From: CAYWTX01 sp964461295 | GTDB taxonomy: Bacteria > Planctomycetota > Phycisphaerae > SM23-33 | Length of the DNA: 18,318 nucleotides | Assembly: GCA_964461295.1 (NCBI GenBank) | Contig: CAYWTX010000425.1 | Coordinates: 1 to 18,318 of the forward strand | Direction of reading: 5' to 3' | Shown: positions 7,658-14,591 of the stretch, piece by piece | Numbering within the stretch: the first letter of the stretch is position 1 | Layout: every line of letters begins with the position of its first letter | Position numbers and translations under genes: made by a program | Notes under the pieces: model-generated | What the model was told of the DNA's origin: nothing | The model's input: only the letters and a program-made list of their open reading frames with translations | Databases searched by the model: none

Positions 7658-10600
7658 TCAGTAGTCTTCCAGCACCGGTTGGGATTTCGGTTCGGCTTCG
7701 CCGATCTTGCGCAGCCCTCCCAGCCCCATCCGCGCCGCCAGGCGGTACAGAAGCACGTACAGCGTCGGCACGACCACCAGCGTCAGCACCGTCGCGAACG
7801 TCAGGCCGAAGATCACCGCCACGGCCATCGACGACCACCACTGGCTGGATTCGCTCTTCCACGCCATTTCCATCGTGTGGAAGTCGAAGCTGATGCCCAG
7901 CGCCATGGGCACGAGGCCCAGCACCGTCGTCCCGGCCGTCAGAAGCACCGGGCGCAAACGGGTCGCCCCGGCCTCGACGGACGCCTCGACGACTCCCATC
8001 CCGCGCTGCTGGAGCTGCCGGGTGTAGTCCAGCAGCACGATGGCGTTGTTCACCACCACGCCGGCCAGGCTGATCACCCCGATGCCCGTCATGATGATGC
8101 CGAATCGCTGGTGAGCCGCCAGCAGCCCGCCCAGCACGCCGATCAGCGAGAGGACCACCGTGCTCATGATGATCAGCGGCACCGACACGGTGTTGAACTG
8201 CATCACCAGGATCAGCGTGATCAGCAGCAGCGCGATGATGAACGCCTTGACCAGGAACGACTGCGCTTTCTCCTGCTCCTCCTGTTCGCCGGCGTACTTC
8301 AGCTCCACGCCGGCCGGCGGTTGCAGCCCCGCCAGGCGCTCCTGCGCGTCGGCCAGCACTTCCTGGCCGCTTCGCCCCTCGGCGTCGCCGGTCAGCGTGA
8401 TCACCGGCTTGGCGTTCACGTGCAGGAGCGTCCCTCTGCCGCCGGTGTACTCGAAGCTGCCCAGCGAGCTGAGCGGCACGGCCGAGCCGTTGGCGCTGGG
8501 CACCTGGAGTTGAAGCACCTTCTCCACGTCGGCGCGTGTGGTCAGCGGCAGGCGGATGGTGATGTCGTATTCGTCGGGGAACTGGCGGTACGTGCCGACC
8601 TTCCAGCCGAACAGGGCGGTCTTGAGGTAGTTGCCGATCGTCGTGGGGTTCAGGCCCAGCAGCGTGGCGCGGCGGCGGTCCACCTGGAACGCCAGTTCGG
8701 GTTTGGTGGCCACCCAGTCGCTGCGGAGGTTCACCAGGCCGGGCACGTCGGCAATCATCTTGCGCGCCTGCTCGCTCACTTCTTCCAGTTGTTTGATGTC
8801 CTTGCCGATCACGCGGACCGTGACGGCAGCGCCGGTGGGGGGGCCCTCCTTCTGCTTCTCGACCTTGACCTCGACGCCGGGCAGGTCGGCCAGCAGGGCG
8901 CGGATCTCGTCCAGGGCCGTGGCGCTCTGGCGCTGGCGCTTGTCGAAGTCCTTGAACACGAGCGTGATGTTGGCGATGTTGGTGCCGCTGGTGGAGGGGC
9001 TGAGCGGATCGCCGCCCCCGCTGCCTTCGCCCACGTTGGCGATCATGTGCTTCAGTTCGCGGCGGTAGGGGGCCAGACGCCGCTCGACCTCCAGGGCCAG
9101 GCGGTTGATGTCCTCGATGTTCGTCCCCTGCGGGGCCCGCAGGTTCACCAGCCCGTTCTTGGGGTCCAGGTCGGGGAACAGCTCCACGCCGCGGCCCCAC
9201 TTGCCGTACGCGATCGCCAGCCCGAACAGCAGCAGCAGCGACACGCACAGTGTCACGTACCAGCGGTCCAGCGAGGTCTGCAACACCGCGCGGTAACCCG
9301 CCATGAACGGGTTGCGCCGGCGCCGCTCCACGTGGTCGGCGAGCACCTTCACCTTGATGGACAGCGCCGAGATCGTCGGGTTGATCACCATCGCCACGAA
9401 CAGGCTGCACATCAGCACGATGATCAGCGTGATCGGCAGGTACTTCATGAAGTCGCCCATCATGCCCGGCCAGAACACCAGCGGCGCGAACGCCGCCACC
9501 GTCGTCAGCGTCGAGGTGATCACCGGCCAGGCCACCTCGGCCGTGCCTTTCTGAGCCGCCTCCAGCGGGCGGTAGCCGATCGTCATGTGCCGGTAGATGT
9601 TCTCGACGATCACGATCGCGTTGTCCACCAGCATGCCGGTGGCCATCACCAGGCTGAACAGCACGATCATGTTCAGCGTATAGCCCATCGCCTGGATGAT
9701 CGCGAAGCTCATCAACATGCTCAGCGGGATGATGGTCGCGACGACCATGCTGGAGCGGAAGCTCATGAAGATCAGCAGCACGCCCACCACGAGGATGAAG
9801 CCGGTGGCGATGTTGTTCTCCAGGTCGGCCACCATCATGCGGATCTCGTCGGACTGGTCGATGGTGACCTCCAGGTTCACGCCCTTGGGCACGATCTTGC
9901 GAGCCTCGTCGAGGATCGCCCGCATCTTGTCCGACAGGACCAGGATGTTCGCCCCCACGCGCTTCTGCACGCTCAGCGTGATGCTCTCGCGCCCGTCCAG
10001 CCGGGCATAGCTCGTGCGGTCCTTGAACGTGTCCGTCACCTTCGCCACGTCCGTCAGGTAGATCGGCTTGCCCTCCCGCTGTGCCAGCACGAACCGGTCG
10101 ATCTCCGAGGGCTTCTTGACCTCCGCGGGCACGCGCACGTTGAACTTCATCCCGCCGGTTTCCATGTTTCCGGCCGAGATGTTCACGTTCTCCGAAGGAA
10201 TCAGCGCCATCAGCTCGGGGATGGTCAGGCCGTAGCCGGCGACGCGCCCGGCGTCGATCTCCAGGCGGATTTCGCGCTCCAGACCGCCAATCACGTCGAC
10301 GTTGAGCACTTCCGGCAACCGCTCCTCGATGGCGTCCTCGAGGTCGTCGGCGATCTCCTTGAGCAGCACGGGCGAGACGTCGCCTGAGATGCTGATCATG
10401 ATGACGGGGATCTCCGCGACGTTGATCTCGCGCAGGCTGGGCGCGTCCACCTCCTTGGGCAAGTCGGGCTTGGCGAGGTCCACTTTGTCGCGGACGTACT
10501 GCATCGCGGCGTCGACCTTCACCTCGGGCAGGAACTCGATGATGATCATCGACATGCCGTCGGCGCTGGAGGACCGGATTTCCTTCACGCCCTTCAGGCC

Positions 10601-10816
10601 CGAAAGCTTCTTCTCGATCTTGTTGGTGACGGCGCTTTCCACGTCGGCCGGGCTGACGCCCTCGTACACCGTCGTCACGATGATGATGGGGATCTGCACG
10701 TCGGGCGCGGCCTCGCGCGGCAGCGTGATGTAGCTCCACGTTCCCATCGCGAGGATGAGCACGATGAGCACCGCGACCGTGACGCGGTTCTTGATGGCAA
10801 TGTCAGAGAGGATCAT
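7658..10816 (-). CDS. RND family efflux transporter permease (HAE1/AcrB-like)
   Basis: This inner-membrane pump subunit would take compounds from the periplasm or membrane and pass them to an outer-membrane channel, driven by proton flux. The preferred start is ATG at 10816 (1052 residues, protein starting MILSDIAIKNRV), because a GGGGGTG ribosome site lies just upstream and RND proteins typically begin this way. A longer in-frame start at 10843 would begin inside a heptamer repeat. The first membrane helix is followed by the porter motif LPREAAPDVQIPIIIV. TM4 carries GMLVDNAIVIVEN, with Asp near residue 398. A second half with the same layout ends in helices around VVVPTLYVLLYRL. In TM10 the sequence VVNNAIVLLDY has Asn where AcrB has its relay Lys. 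The gene overlaps the end of the fusion-protein gene by 14 nt, indicating translational coupling. The substrate is unknown. The stop is TGA. Confidence 0.95.
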   Translation of the reverse strand: MILSDIAIKNRVTVAVLIVLILAMGTWSYITLPREAAPDVQIPIIIVTTVYEGVSPADVESAVTNKIEKKLSGLKGVKEIRSSSADGMSMIIIEFLPEVKVDAAMQYVRDKVDLAKPDLPKEVDAPSLREINVAEIPVIMISISGDVSPVLLKEIADDLEDAIEERLPEVLNVDVIGGLEREIRLEIDAGRVAGYGLTIPELMALIPSENVNISAGNMETGGMKFNVRVPAEVKKPSEIDRFVLAQREGKPIYLTDVAKVTDTFKDRTSYARLDGRESITLSVQKRVGANILVLSDKMRAILDEARKIVPKGVNLEVTIDQSDEIRMMVADLENNIATGFILVVGVLLIFMSFRSSMVVATIIPLSMLMSFAIIQAMGYTLNMIVLFSLVMATGMLVDNAIVIVENIYRHMTIGYRPLEAAQKGTAEVAWPVITSTLTTVAAFAPLVFWPGMMGDFMKYLPITLIIVLMCSLFVAMVINPTISALSIKVKVLADHVERRRRNPFMAGYRAVLQTSLDRWYVTLCVSLLLLFGLAIAYGKWGRGVELFPDLDPKNGLVNLRAPQGTNIEDINRLALEVERRLAPYRRELKHMIANVGEGSGGGDPLSPSTSGTNIANITLVFKDFDKRQRQSATALDEIRALLADLPGVEVKVEKQKEGPPTGAAVTVRVIGKDIKQLEEVSEQARKMIADVPGLVNLRSDWVATKPELAFQVDRRRATLLGLNPTTIGNYLKTALFGWKVGTYRQFPDEYDITIRLPLTTRADVEKVLQLQVPSANGSAVPLSSLGSFEYTGGRGTLLHVNAKPVITLTGDAEGRSGQEVLADAQERLAGLQPPAGVELKYAGEQEEQEKAQSFLVKAFIIALLLITLILVMQFNTVSVPLIIMSTVVLSLIGVLGGLLAAHQRFGIIMTGIGVISLAGVVVNNAIVLLDYTRQLQQRGMGVVEASVEAGATRLRPVLLTAGTTVLGLVPMALGISFDFHTMEMAWKSESSQWWSSMAVAVIFGLTFATVLTLVVVPTLYVLLYRLAARMGLGGLRKIGEAEPKSQPVLEDY

Positions 10817-12443
10817 GCAGGCACCCCCGTGCCGAATTGCCAATTGCCGATTGCCAATTGCCGATTGCAGAATGCTTCCCTATCTGGAATGGGCAATGGG
10901 CAATGGGCAATAGACAATGGGCAATTGGCAATGGGCAATTGGCAATGGGCAATCGGCAATTGGCAATGGGCAATAGACAATGGGCAAGTCGCAATGGGCC
11001 ATAGGCACTGGGCAATGGGCAATGGGCAATTGGCAATTGGCAATGGGCAATGGGCAATGGGCAATAGGCAATGGGCAATGGGCAATAGGCAATGGGCAAT
11101 GGGCAATAGGCAATAGGCAATTCTCCCGCTACGGGCGACGCGGTCCTCTCAGGTCCCGGCTGCGTCGCGGGCTTCGTCATCGCCCCGTTGATGACCTTCA
11201 CCGCTTGTCCCGGTCCCACCAGGCGGGGGTTGTCCGTGATCAGCGCGTCGCCGGCCTTCAGGCCCGACAGCACCTCCACGTGGATCGTGTCCTCCCGCGT
11301 GCGGAACCTGCCCAGCGTCACTTCCCGCGGCTGGGCCAGCCCGTCCTGCACCAGGTAGACCCGCTTGCCGTTCTCCAGCGGGATCACAGCCGCCAGGGGG
11401 ATGAGGATCGCGTCGTTCTGGATGCGGCGCACGAACTCGACGGAGACGAGCTGCCCGCTCCTGACCGCCCCGTCGGGGTTGGCAACCGTCACTTCCACCG
11501 GGGTCGTGCGCGACCGCGGGTCGGCCAGTTCGCTCACGTACGTCACCTTGCCCGCCACCGCCTTGCCGCCGCGGGCGTCGATGAACACCGTGGCGTCCTG
11601 GCCGGTCTTCACGTACTGAATGTCCTGCTCGGGCACGCCCACGGTGATCTTCACCATGTCGATCTGCACGATCTCGGCCACGTTCGTGCCCGGCTGGACG
11701 TACTCGCCCGCCTTGACCGGCACGCGGTTGAGAATGCCCGAGATGGGCGCGCTGATGGCGGAGCGGTCCAGGCGGGCCTTCGCGGCGTCGAACCCGGCCT
11801 TGCTGGCGGCCGAACGCGTGCGGATCACGTCCAGTTCCGTGCCGCTGGCGGCGCCTTGCTTGATCAGGCCCGTGATGCGGGCCACCTCGCGGGCGTCGAA
11901 CTCCATCGACGCCTTCGCCTGGCTGAATTCCGCCGCCGGCAGGTCCGTGTTCAGCGCCAGCAGCCTGTCGCCCGCCCGCACCGGCCGGCCCTCGGCGAGG
12001 AACACCGTTTCGATCCGTCCGGGCACCTCCGCCGCCACGCGAACGACGGTGTTCGGCTCGGCCGTGCCGGGCAGCGTGAACGAATCCGGCAGGCGGGGGA
12101 TGGGTTGGATCGTGGTCACCCGCACGTTCACCGGCGCGACCTGGACGGGCGGCACTTCGACCTTTGGCTTCGGCCAGGCCGCCACCGCGACGACGGCCGC
12201 CAGCGCGGCGACGATGGCCGCCACGCTGACCAGCGTGCCCAGAACCCGCCCGCTTCGGCCCCGCTCCAACGTAAGGCGACACTTACGGGGAGACGCGCTT
12301 GTAGTACCGCCGTAAGGCGGGTCGTTTCTTGGCGAAGGCGTGCCGGGATTCCGCCTCACGGCGGGACTACAAACGAAGACCTGCGCTCCAGCCCCTCCCG
12401 CAAGTGCCCCCTTACGCTCCAACCTGTTCCGCTTTGCGATCAC
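10803..12443 (-). CDS. RND efflux membrane fusion protein (HlyD/AcrA-like) with repeat-derived ends
   Basis: This is the periplasmic adaptor that links the RND pump to an outer-membrane channel. The start is GTG at 12443, supported by AAGGAG 6 nt upstream. The ORF is 546 residues, against about 370-400 usually. One membrane anchor lies at residues of about 67-90. The two halves of the lipoyl-like barrel follow: VVRVAAEVPGRIETVFLAEG (about 133-152), and ISAPISGILNRVPVKAGEYV after a short alpha-hairpin. The beta-barrel and membrane-proximal domains end near VKVINGAM. Two parts are not family sequence. Residues of about 11-61 come from a 145-bp palindromic element with an 8-bp target duplication, and about 440-546 come from the heptamer array and its flank (LPIAYCP, LPIAHCP). 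Without them the protein would be close to 390 residues, beginning MIAKRNRLERGRSGRVLG. The gene sits between tetR and the pump. The stop is TGA, 14 nt past the pump's ATG. Confidence 0.92.
   Translation of the reverse strand: MIAKRNRLERKGALAGGAGAQVFVCSPAVRRNPGTPSPRNDPPYGGTTSASPRKCRLTLERGRSGRVLGTLVSVAAIVAALAAVVAVAAWPKPKVEVPPVQVAPVNVRVTTIQPIPRLPDSFTLPGTAEPNTVVRVAAEVPGRIETVFLAEGRPVRAGDRLLALNTDLPAAEFSQAKASMEFDAREVARITGLIKQGAASGTELDVIRTRSAASKAGFDAAKARLDRSAISAPISGILNRVPVKAGEYVQPGTNVAEIVQIDMVKITVGVPEQDIQYVKTGQDATVFIDARGGKAVAGKVTYVSELADPRSRTTPVEVTVANPDGAVRSGQLVSVEFVRRIQNDAILIPLAAVIPLENGKRVYLVQDGLAQPREVTLGRFRTREDTIHVEVLSGLKAGDALITDNPRLVGPGQAVKVINGAMTKPATQPGPERTASPVAGELPIAYCPLPIAYCPLPIAYCPLPIAHCQLPIAHCPLPSAYGPLRLAHCLLPIANCRLPIANCPLPIAHCLLPIAHCPFQIGKHSAIGNWQSAIGNSARGCLHDPL
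10824..10829 (-). promoter_or_regulatory. Ribosome binding site of the RND pump gene
   Basis: On the minus strand a G-rich GGGGGTG block lies about 7-8 nt before the ATG at 10816. It supports that start over the upstream in-frame start at 10843. The site is bordered on its 5' side by the inverted heptamer units at 10836-10870, so folding of those units could affect access to it. Confidence 0.55.
10836..10870. repeat. Five inverted heptamer units (ATTGCCN)
   Basis: On the plus strand the units ATTGCCA, ATTGCCG, ATTGCCA, ATTGCCG and ATTGCAG follow each other. They are the reverse complement of the units in the long array at 10891-11121 and are separated from it by a 20-nt non-repeat spacer (10871-10890). 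In the mRNA of the efflux operon the two sets can pair into a stem immediately upstream of the RND ribosome site. Confidence 0.9.
10891..11121. repeat. Heptanucleotide tandem array, 33 units of NGGCAAT
   Basis: The 231 bp divide exactly into 33 seven-base units. Most fit GGGCAAT, TGGCAAT, AGGCAAT or CGGCAAT; a few are degenerate (AGACAAT, GGGCAAG, TCGCAAT, GGGCCAT, AGGCACT). The array lies inside the 3' end of the membrane-fusion-protein gene. Read on the minus strand it encodes the heptapeptide IAHCPLP and variants in every frame, without stop codons. Heptanucleotide tandem repeats are also known from cyanobacteria; I do not know of a named family with this consensus. Confidence 0.95.
12263..12423. 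mobile_element. IS66-like miniature element (MITE) with 8-bp target duplication
   Basis: The element itself is 12271-12415 (145 bp). It is flanked by direct copies of GCTCCAAC at 12263-12270 and 12416-12423. Its ends are inverted repeats matching at 16 of 19 positions: GTAAGGCGACACTTACGGG on the left, and GTAAGGGGGCACTTGCGGG read inward from the right. Ends beginning GTAA and an 8-bp duplication are the known pattern of IS66-family transposons. No transposase is inside. A nested hairpin has arms at 12299-12320 and 12351-12372 (20 of 22 matching) around a 30-nt loop. The insertion spans 153 nt including the duplication, so it keeps the reading frame of the fusion-protein gene. Confidence 0.85.
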
Positions 12444-12530
12444 GTCCGACTCCTTCCCGGCAACTCAGATAGCCAGGCTTCCACTCACCACCGTCCCTCG
12501 ACACCCCAGGGGCCGTTGGCCCGACGCCCG

Positions 12531-13142
12531 TCACTGTCTTTCCACTCCCAGCGAGCCGAGGATCGCCCGCTTCAGGTCCGCCACGAACGCCTCGTCCACC
12601 CGTACGCCGGTGCCCGTGATCGTCTCGACTTCCAGGCCGTCCAGCAGGCCCATGATCATCGCCGCCGCCATCGCCGGGCTGGCCGCGGGGCGGAACCGCC
12701 CCTCGCCGATTCCCTGCTCCACCACCCCGGCCAGGCGCTGGCGAAACATGTTAAACGCCGTCTGTAGCGTCGAGGCCATCTCCCCCCCGCGGTGCCGCGC
12801 CGCGCCGAGCATGAACTCCAGCACCAGCCGGCCGATCTTCACGTGGTGCCCCAGCCGCCGGTGCCAGTAATCGATGAGCGTTGCCAACTTCGCGTCTGCC
12901 GGGGCCTCCGAGGCGAACAGCCCGGCCGTGTCCGCCTCCGCCGTTGCCAGCGCGGCGGCGACAACCTGCTGGAAGAGCTGTTCCTTGTTCTCGAAGTAAT
13001 TATAAACGCTGCCTTTAGCGATCCCGGCCTTGGCCGCCACCTGATCGATGGTCGTCACCGCGTACCCTTGGGCGTCAAACAGGTCCACGGCGGCATCCAT
13101 GATCTGCCGCCGCCTGGACTCAACATGTTCTCCATCCGCCAA
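12531..13142 (-). CDS. TetR/AcrR family transcriptional repressor
   Basis: This 203-residue protein has the usual TetR length. The N-terminal helix-turn-helix is clear: RRRQIMDAAVDLFDAQGYAV, then TIDQVAAKAGIAKGSVYNYF (residues 31-50) and the family-typical ENKEQLF. The C-terminal two thirds are the variable ligand-binding and dimer domain. The start is taken as TTG at 13142, because AGAGGA lies 7 nt upstream and no in-frame ATG precedes the first helix. It is the first gene of the efflux operon and is followed 87 nt later by the fusion protein. A perfect palindrome overlapping its promoter is the likely operator, so it should repress itself and the pump until it binds an inducer, as AcrR-type regulators do. 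The ligand is unknown. The stop is TGA. Confidence 0.93.
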   Translation of the reverse strand: MADGEHVESRRRQIMDAAVDLFDAQGYAVTTIDQVAAKAGIAKGSVYNYFENKEQLFQQVVAAALATAEADTAGLFASEAPADAKLATLIDYWHRRLGHHVKIGRLVLEFMLGAARHRGGEMASTLQTAFNMFRQRLAGVVEQGIGEGRFRPAASPAMAAAMIMGLLDGLEVETITGTGVRVDEAFVADLKRAILGSLGVERQ

Positions 13143-13169
13143 TGCAGCATCCTCTCGTCAACCACTTGG

Positions 13170-13199
13170 ATCATATGCCATGACTGACCGGTCAGTCAA
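13170..13199 (-). promoter_or_regulatory. Promoter of the tetR-efflux operon
   Basis: On the minus strand TTGACT (13194-13199) and TATGAT (13170-13175) are separated by 18 nt, a good sigma-70-type pair. Transcription would start near 13162, leaving a leader of about 20 nt with the AGAGGA ribosome site. The operator palindrome covers the -35 box and most of the spacer. Confidence 0.7.
13181..13198. promoter_or_regulatory. Operator for the TetR repressor (perfect 18-bp palindrome)
   Basis: TGACTGACCGGTCAGTCA reads identically on both strands. It lies 39-56 nt upstream of the tetR start and overlaps the -35 box. Palindromes with TGAC/GTCA arms of this kind are typical targets of TetR/AcrR repressors that control adjacent efflux genes. 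Binding here would block RNA polymerase, giving autoregulation of the whole operon. Confidence 0.85.
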
Positions 13200-13288
13200 C
13201 TTTCATTCGCGAAAAACCCGCAGACAGGATATGGGCCAGACCAACGCAGCGCGGCCGGCGGCCGCAACCAAAGGGACATGCGCCTTCA

Positions 13289-13370
13289 TCGCAGAGAGCG
13301 CGGAGGTAGCAGAGAGAAGTTCACTACAACCTATGTTCTCTGCGTTCTTTGCGTACTTTGCGCTGAGAAT
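13289..13370. repeat. Degenerate GCGTTCTTTGCG-type intergenic repeat
   Basis: The segment holds GCAGAGAGCGCGGAGGTAGC and, after about 40 nt, TTCTCTGCGTTCTTTGCG followed by TACTTTGCGCTGAG. The second part is a run of related CTTTGCG/CTCTGCG units, and the first part is loosely complementary to it. Similar sequences are widespread in bacterial intergenic regions and often give false ORFs. It lies in the 324-nt gap between tetR and the SDR gene. The rest of that gap (13200-13288 and 13371-13466) shows nothing I can identify. Confidence 0.5.
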
Positions 13371-13466
13371 CTTGTTCGCCTGCGAAGGAAAGCATCATCA
13401 GCAGTGCAGCGGCGCCCGACCCGCTGAACGAACACGGCAGAGCGAACCCCCAGGCCGGATGGCCCT

Positions 13467-14492
13467 TCACCCGCCCAACGCCGTCTGCTCCACGCAGATG
13501 CGGTCCAGCAGGGCGTGGAGCTTGGGGTCGGGGGTGAAGTCCTTCAGGCGGCGGCGGACGGATTCGCCCGCCAGGGCCAGCATCTCCGCCAGGCTGAAGC
13601 GGCAGGTGAACGCCCCTGCTACGCTCATTACCTTGCTGTTGTCGAACAGGACCGACCAGGCTTTGTCGCCCAGCAGCGGCCCGGCCCAATCGGGGTTGTA
13701 GCGGACCAGCGTGTCGGTGGGCACGTGGACGATCCCTGCCTCGGCCCCGACGGCGGCGCCCATCTCGGCGGTGATCTGCTCCCAGGTGTAGCTCTCCATG
13801 TGCCGCGTGATGTGGAACGCCTGGCCGAGGGCGCGGGAGTTGCCCAGCAGGTTGCAGAACGGCACGGCGAAGTCGGAGGAGTGCGTGATGGTCCACAGGC
13901 TCGTCCCGTCGCCCTGGACGATGACCGCTCGGCCGTGGAGCATCCGCCAGGCCCAGTCCTCGCCGCGGGCGATGCCGCCCGGCAGGCGGGTCCGCAGCGT
14001 GTGGCTGGGGCGGACGATGGTGACCGGCAGGCGCCCTGCGGCGTGCTGGTGGAGCAGGAAGGCTTCCATGTCGGCCTTGGCGCGGCTGTAGGCCCAGTAG
14101 GGGTTCTCCAGCGGCACGTCCTCGGTGACGACGAGGCGGCGCGGCGGCTTCTGGTAGGCCGAGGCGGTGGAGATGAAGACGTACTGTTTGGCAGGCAACC
14201 GGGCCGGCACGGCTCGGCTCTGTTCGCCGAACACCTCGACGTCGCGCTGGGCGGCAGGCAGGTCGTAGGCGAGGAACTGGCAGACGACGTCGAAGCCTTC
14301 GGCGCCGAGGGCGGCATAGGCGGCCCCGTCGGCGAGGTCGCCGACGATCTGGCGGACGCTTGGCGGCAGGGGCGGCTCCTCGCGCCCGCGGCGCCCTCGG
14401 TTGAACACGGCCACGTCGTGGCCCAGATCGACGCTGCGTTTGACGCAGGCGTGGGAGATCTCGCCGGTGCCGCCGATGTAGAGCACTCGCAT
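13467..14492 (-). CDS. NAD-dependent epimerase/dehydratase family protein (extended SDR)
   Basis: This is a 341-residue Rossmann-fold protein. The start is ATG at 14492 with AAAGGA 6 nt upstream. The nucleotide-binding loop is GGTGEIS at residues 7-13. This is the GGTG start of the SDR motif, but the third glycine is replaced by Ser. An NRG sequence follows beta-2 at 31-33. A catalytic Ser/Thr pair sits in FISTAS near 108-109, and YSRAK gives the Tyr135/Lys139 pair. Further on, TIVRPSHTL is the usual substrate-side motif. The family acts on nucleotide sugars and related substrates; the fold also includes RNA-binding CSP41-like proteins, which share similar loops. The true substrate cannot be read from the sequence. 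It is divergent from the gene at 14592, with 99 nt between their starts. The stop is TGA. Confidence 0.9.
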   Translation of the reverse strand: MRVLYIGGTGEISHACVKRSVDLGHDVAVFNRGRRGREEPPLPPSVRQIVGDLADGAAYAALGAEGFDVVCQFLAYDLPAAQRDVEVFGEQSRAVPARLPAKQYVFISTASAYQKPPRRLVVTEDVPLENPYWAYSRAKADMEAFLLHQHAAGRLPVTIVRPSHTLRTRLPGGIARGEDWAWRMLHGRAVIVQGDGTSLWTITHSSDFAVPFCNLLGNSRALGQAFHITRHMESYTWEQITAEMGAAVGAEAGIVHVPTDTLVRYNPDWAGPLLGDKAWSVLFDNSKVMSVAGAFTCRFSLAEMLALAGESVRRRLKDFTPDPKLHALLDRICVEQTALGG

Positions 14493-14591
14493 GCGCGGTC
14501 CTTTCGTCGGGCATAGAATACCAGGATTGCCCGCGCGATGTTACGCTACGCGCGGCCGGGCGTCGTGGCGGCCTCCGCAAAGGAGTCGGCG

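Noticed and set aside
6620..10387. Open frame of 1255 codons on the plus strand opposite the pump and the secreted protein
   Set aside because: It crosses two well-supported genes, has low-complexity His/Gln/Arg/Val composition and no recognisable motifs. It is a shadow of the third-position GC bias.
6822..10739. Second minus-strand frame of 1305 codons over the pump gene
   Set aside because: It is Arg/Pro/Gly-rich and out of frame with the RND protein, whose motifs are unmistakable. It also runs across the gene boundary at 7658.
10829..11116. Small plus-strand proteins rich in Gly, Asn, Gln, Trp (MGNGQWA type)
   Set aside because: These are just the heptamer array read on the other strand; there is no ribosome site or conserved start.
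10836..11121. CRISPR array
   Set aside because: Units are 7 bp and contiguous, without spacers, and no cas genes are nearby. It is a simple tandem repeat.
13048..13701. Plus-strand frame of 217 codons across the tetR-SDR gap
   Set aside because: It covers the operator, an intergenic repeat and parts of two opposite-strand genes, with no start signal or family.
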